Assembly (NCBI GenBank): GCA_026874595.1
Contig: CM049309.1
Location: 29,329,033 to 29,393,032 of the forward strand
Direction: 5' to 3'
DNA length: 64,000 nt
From: Sipunculus nudus
Taxonomy: Eukaryota > Annelida > Sipuncula > Golfingiida > Sipunculidae
This document shows positions 56,340 to 64,000 of this stretch, in pieces. How positions within the stretch are numbered: position 1 is the stretch's first letter; the number at the start of each line of letters is the position of its first letter. The notes beneath the pieces are model-generated. The model made no database searches, was not told the origin of the DNA, and saw nothing but the letters and a program-made list of their open reading frames with translations. A program made the translations under genes and the position numbers.

Positions 56340-58265
56340 GAATAAGAAGACATTCAGAAAAGGAATTTTATCATCTGAATGCCTAATTTTGTAGGTGGTA
56401 TCTCCATTCAACTGAAGGTTAACTCGAAGGATATCGGTAACAGGGACCCAATTTATGGTTTCTTAGGAGATTTTGCATGGCCCTCCCTGGATGTCAAGTT
56501 AGAAGATTCCAGTTGCAATGGTTACAATTTGTGACTTGTTAGCAAACAACCACCTCTTTAAAGGTCTCAAAAATTGAGAAAAAAATGCATAAAATTTGAA
56601 AATAAAAATGCAGGTGGCGCCACTAGTCTGCAGAAACGGATGAAACATTCCATAACCAATATCTATGCAAAGAATCATGGTGATCAATGCATTAGTAGTT
56701 CAGATACTGGGGCTTTTGTATCAAATATTTAGTTATTCTGGGGGTACTTCTGAGCCCCATGTCTCGGAGGAGATGGGTAATAGAGACTTAATTTCAGATT
56801 TCCAAAGAGATTTTGCATGGACCTCCCTGGATGTCAAGTTAGAAGATTCCAGTTGCAACAGTTACAATTTGTGACTTGTTAACAAACAACCACCTCTTTG
56901 AAGGTCTAAAAAATTAGAAAAAAACACAGGTAGTGCCAATCACCAATCTCGAGGAACTGATGAAACACTCCATGATGAATCTGCATGCAAAGAATCATGG
57001 TGATCATGCAATGCATTAGTTGTTCAGATACTGGAGCTTTTGTAACTAATTTTTAATTATTCTGGGGGGGGGGGGGGGGTGGTTTATCTGTGCCCCATAG
57101 CTCGAAGGATATGAGTAACAGAGACCTAATTTCAGGATTCCAAGGAGATTTTTCATTGACCTCCCTGGATGTCAAGACAGAAGATTCTAGGTCCAATTGT
57201 TACAAATTGTGCCCTGTTAACAGACAACCACATCTTTGAAGGTATAAAAAATTGAGAAAAAAAGTGTAAAATTAAAAAAAAAAATGCAGGAGGCGCCACC
57301 TGTCTGCAGAAACTGATAAAACATTACATGACTAGGATCTGTGCAAAGAATCATGATGATCAATGCATTAGTAGTTCAGATACTGGAGGTTTTGTATCAA
57401 ATATTTAGTTATTCTGGGGGTACTTCTGAGCCCCATAGCTCGGAGGATATGGGTAACAGAGACCTAATTTCAGGTTTCCAAGGAGATTTTTAATGGATCT
57501 CCCAGGATGTCAAATTAGAAGGTTCCAGGTCCAATGGTTACGATTTGTGCCCTGTTAACAGACGACCCCATCTTTAAAGGTCTCAAAGAAAGAGAAAAAA
57601 AATTGTAAAAAATCTGAAAAATACAGGTGGCGCCACCAGTCTGCAGAAACTGACGAAACATTTTATGTCCAATAACTATGCAAAGAATTATGGTGATCAA
57701 TGCTTTAGTTGTTTAGATACTGGAGCTTTTGTATCAAATTTTCCATTATTCTGGGGGGTACTTCGAAGTCCCATAGCTCAGAGGTTATGGGTAACAGAGA
57801 CCTAATTTTAGGTTTCCAAGAAGACATTTCATGGGCCTCCCTGCATTTTAGGATAAAAGATTCTAGGTCCAGGCGTTACGATTTGTGCCCTGGTACCAAA
57901 GGACCTTATCTTTTAAGGTCTCAAAAATAGAGAAAAAAAATCTACAAAAAATAAAAAAAATCCAGGTGGTGCCACCAGTCTGCAGAAACTGACGAAACAC
58001 TGCATGATCTATATCCATGCAAAGAATCATGAGGATCATTGCACTAGTTGTTCAGATACCTGAGCTTGTGTATCAAATTTTCCATTATTCTGGCGGGTAC
58101 TTCAGAGCACCATAGCTCAGACGTTATGGGTAACATAGACCTAAATTCATGTTTCTTAGGAGATTTTGCATGGGCCTCCCTGCATGTCAAGAGAGATGAT
58201 TCTAGGTCCAGTCGTTATAATTTGTGCCCTTTTAACAGATGACTGCATCTTAAGATAGAGAACAA
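56340..58265 (+). repeat. Tandem array of the ~340-bp repeat (6 units), plus orientation
   Basis: The box ATTTGTGCCCTGTTAAC or a variant recurs at about 56528, 56868, 57205, 57542, 57881 and 58219, giving a spacing of about 338 bp. Each unit carries GGTGGCGCCACCAGTCTGCA or a variant, AAAGAATCATGGTGATCAAT, GGGGGTACTTC, CATAGCTC and TCCCTGGATGTCAAG. Same family as 19176-20700 (reverse) and 61835-62194. A 16-G run is at 57064-57079. Peptide-like frames here reflect the repeat, not genes. Confidence 0.93.
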
Positions 58266-58599
58266 AAATAGAGAAAAACAACGGACCCATGGGTCGTGCT
58301 CAGCTGAAGTTGACCATGAAGGTAAAACATCTAAAATAATATCATTTGGAGATAAAGTCTAGGAGGAAAAGGTAATATAGGCCATGGCTGGTTGACATGA
58401 TTGGTTTATATTGATAAGTATGAAATTGTTTCAAATAATATTTTGTGACCAAACCATTCAGTTCCTAATGTTAAAATTGAAGCATGTGAGCGGTTCGTGA
58501 CTATAAGATGAATATTAATACCATGATCATTGGTTGGCTTTTTGATAAACTGTTGACAGTTCAGAGGTTTACACATTTGTTAAATTTCACATATATATT

Positions 58600-58652
<53 letters not shown>

Positions 58653-59180
58653 ATATGTTTTTTTTTTTATTTTATAAAATGTATACTGTTAAAATATAAC
58701 TTATGTCCCCAGTCCACAGATGAAAGGACTTGGTTGTGGTGGTTGGTGGAATGATGAGTTTAAAGTTTAACATACGCAATATTACTTAACTGAATATATA
58801 AGTTGCTTTCAAATTTCAGACTTTAATAGCTTAAATCCATACTCATGCAGCATATGAAAGTTATTTCAACATTGCTTATAGGAAAAATTTTATAATTACT
58901 AGATATTTAAGGATAATGGAGAGAGGATGGACAGACATGTTCCATTCTCCTGAGGAAAGAATGTTTCAATCAGATCTTAATTTTTTCTAATCCAATTATT
59001 TTTTCAAATAGATTTAACACTTTTTTAATTAAAAACTAATGTCAAAGTGCACAGGTGCAAAGGAATCAATGGCAGCTGGGGGGGGGGGGGGGAATGGTTG
59101 GATTAACATCACTTCTGCATATACATACAGGGCAAACAAAGCCTGATCTCCAATTCTGCTGTTGCAGGAAAATAATGAAC
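58265..59180. repeat. Second copy of the 54.4-kb block, with (TA)n
   Basis: Shares blocks with 54418-54900. It includes a TA tract at about 58590-58644 and a G run at about 59079-59092. Confidence 0.75.
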
Positions 59181-59222
59181 AATTGTATGAATTAGAACCT
59201 TGTTTTATTATCAAATCATTTT

Positions 59223-59830
59223 TAGCTCAGCTGACTATAAGTCATCTGAGCTATAGTCATTGTCCTTTGTCCGTCGTCCGTCCATTAACAGGGCACGTTT
59301 TAAAACCATTGGACCTACGAATCCAAAATTCTGCATACCATTAGATGTCCTCAAAATCTCCTACCATACAATAAATTGGGTCATTAGGACTTTGTTCCTT
59401 TGAGATATTAAGGAAAATCCTCCGTTTTCCATAAAAAAGCCATTGTTACACCTCAAGGCTGCCCAATATCAAAACACTGATCTGTTTTTGATCATATTTA
59501 GTATTCATATTTTTCCATACATTTTCTATGAACATGCAAAAAATTAGGCCAGTATTGGGTATTATTTTGAAGTTATGGGCCCAAATATAATGCAATTTTT
59601 TAAAAATCAGGAAATATATTTACTCACCTAATATGAGAATTGCTGAAGCTGGAGACTTTTTGTCAGCAATATAACTTTATTTAATCAAGGTTCAATTGTC
59701 TACCAAAAATTAGAACTAAATTTTGCAAAATTTTCAAGTTATTAACATAAATAAAAAATCAATACCTTAAATTTTGTCCAACTTTGGCAATGGCACGTTT
59801 TTTCCCTGTAAGCACTGTTGATTTAATTTT
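59223..59830 (+). repeat. Hairpin-ended repeat, arm 2 of the long inverted repeat
   Basis: Starts with the hairpin TAGCTCAGCTGACTATAAGT/CATCTGAGCTA (59223-59253), then GTCCGTCGTCCGTCCATTAA, CAGGGCACGTTTTAAAACCA, and ends around TTTGTCCAACTTTGGCAATG. Reverse complement of 55640-56241. Confidence 0.85.
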
Positions 59831-60990
59831 CACAGCATATATACATAAGGATTTAATCTTTTAAAATCTGAAATTTCAAAGGATTTGATTTAAAAGAGTA
59901 GCTTTTATTCAGTTTTCATACACCATGTCAAGTGTTGTTTACATGTAGCCCACCTAGTAGTACAGCCTTCACTTGCATAATGTAACCCACCCCAGGCAGC
60001 TTGCCTTGGTTCAGCTTGGCCACTACTAGCAGGCTTCCCCTCTGACCTGCACTCCCCCCCCCCCCCCCCCCCCCCCCAGGGTATTTTACCACCAGGGTTA
60101 CAATGATTAAAGTGCACATTTAAGTGTCCACAAAGTGGTGTATTGCTATGAAAGTGTGGATGTTCATCAGATAAGTAATTCCTTACATCAGAAGAGTAAA
60201 AACTTCACCAGGTGTGAAATTGACTATTAATTCCAGTAATTAATTAAAACTGGGATAGTAATTAGCACAATGATATCGTTTGTCCCTCATTCAACCAACA
60301 GTGTGTATACTTTATTTGAAAAGATGTTTTATTTTATCAAATTTACTTTTATTTTATTTTGGTGAATAAAATTAAGCATGTACTGAAAACTCCAATGTGC
60401 AAAACTTTATATTATAGAGTGATTCAAGGAATAATCTTGTAGATGCCATGTTGTGGCATTATTTTCTTTAAATTCAGTTTAATCATTTGTGATTTAAAAA
60501 ATAATAAAATATATGTGTATGCATAATATGACCCAATATGAGCTACAATCTGGATATATAATGATTGCAACTTAGAATTCTAATATTTTAACTAATATTT
60601 TCAGTTTTCTTATTACAAATTTATAAAACTCGTAAATAAAAAAAAAGAATCAGATTAAAACTATTAATGGAAAAAGTGGATTTGCTAAAAAAATAGGCTT
60701 ATATATCAACTTAAATGCATTATTCCCTTGAAAGTGAAATAAAGGTATTAATCCATTCGGTCCACTTGCCTGTCCATCTGTAAATTTTTCAGATGCATCA
60801 CAGTATCTCAAAACTTTTACTGTTTTACTTCATGACAGTCTTGTCAGAGTATTAGTTTGCAATCATATATTTAGAACTTTACTATAATCAAGTAGGAGGG
60901 CCCCTTTCCTCTTAGCTTCTTATATGCTTATATAAATGAAAAATATTACAACAGAATATTTTTCATATTATATAATCATTAATGTCTACA
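59831..60990. other. AT-rich sequence with a 25-C run
   Basis: C tract at about 60053-60078. No gene supported; Gly-rich minus-strand frames are translations of the C run. Confidence 0.5.
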
Positions 60991-60994
60991 GCAT

Positions 60995-61230
60995 GAATGT
61001 GAATGTAGGTGGCGCCACCTGTCATAAATTCAAGAAAGCTATCTAGGATGTATACGCATGCCGAATTTTAGGTGAATGAGTCAAACCACTGCAGAGATAT
61101 GAGTGATTTTAACCCAAGGCAGACAAACAGATGGACGCTGTGCAAAAATGGCTGCAGGTGGCGCGGCGGCGGCGGAACCCAGTCAAAAACATAGTATCGG
61201 CAAAACTTTGTTTTGGCGGATACAATAATA
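60995..61230 (-). repeat. GGTGGCGCCACC repeat fragment
   Basis: GTAGGTGGCGCCACCTGTC (61006-61024), then TGAATGAGTCAAACCACTGC and, about 130 bp later, GCAGGTGGCGCGGCGGCGGC. It resembles one unit of the 28.6-kb tandem repeat. Confidence 0.6.
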
Positions 61231-61830
61231 CCCAATACTGACCTAATTTTTGGTATGTGCACAGAAAATGTATGGAAGAATATGAATACTAAATATGAAT
61301 CAAAACCAGATCAGTGGTTTTGATATTAGGCAGCCTTGAAGTGTAACAATGGCTTTTTTTATGGAAAACGGAGGTTTTTCCTTAATATCTCAAAGGAACG
61401 AAGTCCTAATGACCCAATTTTCGGTATGGTAGGAGATTTTGGGGACATCTAATGGTATGCAGAATTTTGGATTCGTAGGTTCAACAGTTTAAGAACTGGT
61501 CCTGTTAACGGACGGACAGCCGGACGATGGACAAAGCACCACAACTATAGCTCAGATGACTTATAGTCAGCTGAGCTAAAAAACAGATAAGTGGTTTTGA
61601 TATTAGGCATTCCTGAAATGTGATAATAGGTTTTTAATTGAAATTTGAGGTTTTTCCTCAGAGGAACAAAGTCATATTGACCCAATTTTGGGTATGGTAG
61701 GAGATTTTTGGGACATCTAGTGGTATGCCAAATTTTGGATTCATAGGTCAAACAGTTTCAAAACGTGCCAGTCTAATGTATGGACTACGGACAATGGACC
61801 ACAACTATACACAGATGACTTAGTCAAAAA
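61231..61830 (-). repeat. Hairpin-ended repeat, two nested/tandem copies
   Basis: First copy runs to the hairpin at 61548-61578 (TAGCTCAGATGACTTATAGT/CAGCTGAGCTA). A second, shortened copy follows directly (AAACAGATAAGTGGTTTTGA onward) and ends with a decayed hairpin at about 61805-61825. Same family and orientation as 55640-56241. Confidence 0.8.
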
Positions 61831-61834
61831 ATCG

Positions 61835-62194
61835 AAAAAATACAGGTGGTGCCACCAGACTGCAGAAACTGATGAAACATTCCATGATCAATATCCCTGC
61901 AAAGTATCATGAGGATCAATGCATTAGTTGTTCAGATACTTGAGCTTTTGTATCAAATTTTCCATTATTCTGGGGGGTACTTCGGAACCTCATAGCTCGA
62001 TGAATATGGGTAACAGAGACCTAATTTCAGGTTTCCAAGGAGATTTTTCATAGACCTCCCTGGATGTCAAGTAAGAAGATTCCAGGTCCAGTGGTTACGA
62101 TTTGTGCCTGGTTAACGGACAGACAGACGGACAGCTAGACAGACGGACAAAGAGTGATCGCTATAGCTCAGATGACTTTCAGTCAGCTGAGCTA
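61835..62194 (+). repeat. Single ~340-bp repeat unit with hairpin terminus
   Basis: One complete unit of the 56.3-kb family (TACAGGTGGTGCCACCAG to GATTTGTGCCTGGTTAACGG) followed by a GACAGACAGACGGACAGC tract and the hairpin TAGCTCAGATGACTTTCAGT/CAGCTGAGCTA (62164-62194). It shows what the intact right end of the family looks like. Confidence 0.85.
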
Positions 62195-62590
62195 CAAATT
62201 CAAAATATATGATAAAATTTTACATTTAAGTATACAATTAAAACATATTTAAATCTAGTTATATGCTGGAAATAGACCCTCTTGCATCAACAAATATCAT
62301 GATAAGTAAGTAAATATCTTTCATGATTTTTTACAAAGTGTATTATGTTCAGGTTCCCAAATGACTCAGACTCAACGGAGGTGGACTCTGATTTGTACAA
62401 GAGTGTCAAGGACTCGTACTTGGACATCAGTGGCCTGGACTCAGCCTTGCACTCGGACCCAGATGGTGTGGTGTAGATTACATCAGTGGGTTTTAAAGAA
62501 AGAGCAAAAGAATTTGTGCAAATAACAAAAAGAGCTAACTTTAGGGACTACCCGATCAAAAAGCCCTGTAGGGTGTAAGCAAATAAACTA
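62195..62590. other. Mostly unrecognised; short GACTC-rich open stretch
   Basis: At 62360-62475 a + frame reads NDSDSTEVDSDLYKSVKDSY and ends at TAG. It is GAC/TCG-rich low-complexity sequence, so coding is doubtful. Confidence 0.3.
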
Positions 62591-62913
62591 TAGCTACGAG
62601 GAAGTTCCCGTCCCAACCAGTGTTGTAGCAGAGTCACAGCCTTCAAAGACCGAGTCACCACCAACCAGAGTCTATAGAACTAAGATTCTATGTCTGAATA
62701 CTGGTTTGAGTTAAAGATCAAATGCATGTATACAAAAGAGGTCTTAACTTTAGCGGACCTGGGCAATGTCACCGAAGCCAAACAGCGCAAGGCCGAGTCA
62801 GAGCCTTCCGAGGCTGGCCCCAAGACAGACCGGTTTCGAGACCTCCAACACAGATCCGCACATTTCCAAAGGAAATTGTGCCCTTGGTGCCTCTAACTAA
62901 ATATCAGTCCTGA
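62591..62913 (+). other. Weak coding candidate
   Basis: After TAAACTATAG a frame reads YEEVPVPTSVVAESQPSKTE then SPPTRVYRTKIL, without start or stop up to about 62690. Further on a frame ends RPPTQIRTFPKEIVPLVPLT and stops at 62911-62913. Higher GC than the surroundings. It could be a gene or mobile-element fragment; no family is recognised. Confidence 0.2.
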
Positions 62914-64000
62914 AGATTTGCCTGGCCATTTAGAAATATCCCATTTTAATGATTGATTAAAGTACCTCCAATCAAGGCTTTAATACATTATTTGTAAGAC
63001 TGAACATATTACAATTTACAGATATATACTTAAAATATAGATTTGTTGATGACTGTGTCTTATAGACCCGCGGCAGAAAGGGGTTTATGGGGTCAAACAC
63101 AACCTAAAGTACAACAAAACAGAACCTATTTTTTCATTAGTAATGAACTTGTATCTGTCAGATTCTAACATATTATCACATATTTTATAAAAATTAGATT
63201 TATACATATAAACTTGCAATATACAGAGCATGGGATTGAATAGAATGGCCCAGTCCATGAAATAGTTATGACTTAAGTGTTGCTTCTGACTGAGAAATCA
63301 AACGTACACGCGTTGCATCGCACTTAGTATCGGTACCGCCATCTTGCGGCAACTCATATAACTAATTTTTCACTATGTGACCCTCTTATTCATGGACTGG
63401 TAATCTTGGCCGGTTCCCGGACGGTCAGCAAAGCAGAGGGAATTTTATTGGACCAGTCGGTACAAAATTGTTGCGATAGTGTCTACAATATGCACTTACA
63501 TTTGGCCCATGAACCGTAATATTCGTTCAGCAGAGATATATCATAGGACACAAAGGCCATGTGTGGACTACCTGAATACATGATTTCAGTGCGAATAATA
63601 CCAAGCGGGTCGAGTTGTGGGACCGCTGTTGGCGTTCCCATAGCAACGATGCCACTCACATGAGGCGTGATGGCCTGATATGCAAATACAGGGGAATCGC
63701 CAGGTCCTCAATGAGCCTTGTGACGCCTTAAAAAGCAAATATCAGGGATTCACCACACGGACTTTACAGGGCTTTAGTGATAAAGAGCTGGCACCAAGTT
63801 AAGTCTATCGGTACATGGAATCACGTTTTATTTTAAGCATTTTATTAATAAAAGCAAATACTAAAGCCCAGGCAGGGTTAGGGATCAAAGACATTTTTGT
63901 GATAAAAGATGGTGATAAAAAAAATATTTATCAACAGTGCTGAAAAAAATATGAAATTATAGGTCTCCTTGTATATTGAACCTGTCAATTGGAAGAGGTG
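62914..64000. other. Unique-looking end of the window
   Basis: No open frame of note. CpG-containing stretch 63290-63680. Confidence 0.4.
63336..63350 (-). promoter_or_regulatory. YY1-like CAAGATGGCGG motif
   Basis: On the minus strand GCCGCAAGATGGCGG matches the YY1/initiator-ATG motif (CAARATGGCNGC) found in the 5' UTRs of many animal genes. An ATG here would read only 14 codons (MAVPILSAMQRVYV) before a stop unless spliced. Candidate 5' end of a leftward gene; weak on its own. Confidence 0.25.

Noticed and set aside
56665-58242. Small + open frames with LGGTS..HSSE..GNRDLI text
   Set aside because: The same text recurs in each unit and in the 19-20 kb array with stops in different places; it is repeat DNA without evidence of coding constraint.
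59905-60119. Gly-rich minus-strand proteins
   Set aside because: Translations of the long C run.

Overview
This is an AT-rich animal genomic window, most likely from a mollusc or another lophotrochozoan. The taxon is an inference from intron-split genes, very large repeat-filled introns, a Penelope-like element with a GIY-YIG endonuclease, a Ty3/gypsy LTR element, CR1/L2-type LINE remnants, tRNA-derived SINEs and many long (TA)n and poly-G/C tracts. No bacterial features, rRNA, tRNA gene or CRISPR array were found.

The one host gene I can support is on the + strand: the 3' part of a choline transporter-like gene of the SLC44/CTL family, closest in its tail to SLC44A1. Nine exons were pieced together by eye: 6960-7066, 16283-16336, 24261-24347, 40916-41031, 42488-42654, 42853-42900, 47413-47511, 51226-51318 and 51736-51846. 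They join without a phase conflict into 293 codons plus a stop. The 5' exons lie upstream of the window. Two introns appear to use GC-AG borders.

Layout. 1-619 is intergenic or intronic with a TA/CA microsatellite. 620-6825 is a decayed Ty3/gypsy element in the gene's orientation, ending about 130 bp before the first visible exon. Intron 7067-16282 holds a 31-bp tandem repeat, a Helitron-like 3' end, a LINE fragment (ORF1/endonuclease) and a foldback repeat that has duplicated the next splice acceptor. Intron 16337-24260 holds a tandem array of a ~340-bp repeat and a Penelope-like element. Intron 24348-40915 holds SINE and LINE pieces, ~20 kb-scale repeat families, a 2.5-kb nonautonomous DNA transposon with 5-bp target duplications, and a 32-copy 87-bp minisatellite. 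Intron 41032-42487 begins with a 60-bp minisatellite that looks like an amplified copy of the adjacent splice donor. Intron 42901-47412 has a second copy of the 5-bp-TSD transposon. The last exon and its 3' region (51681-53053) are tandemly duplicated at 53054-54417, and the second copy carries an in-frame stop. 54.4-62.2 kb is dense in repeats; 62.2-64 kb has only weak coding or promoter hints.

The most notable points are the splice-donor minisatellite, the duplicated last exon with a nonsense change, the duplicated splice acceptor beside a foldback, and two GC-AG introns, all in one transporter gene. All splice sites are by eye, without transcript support.
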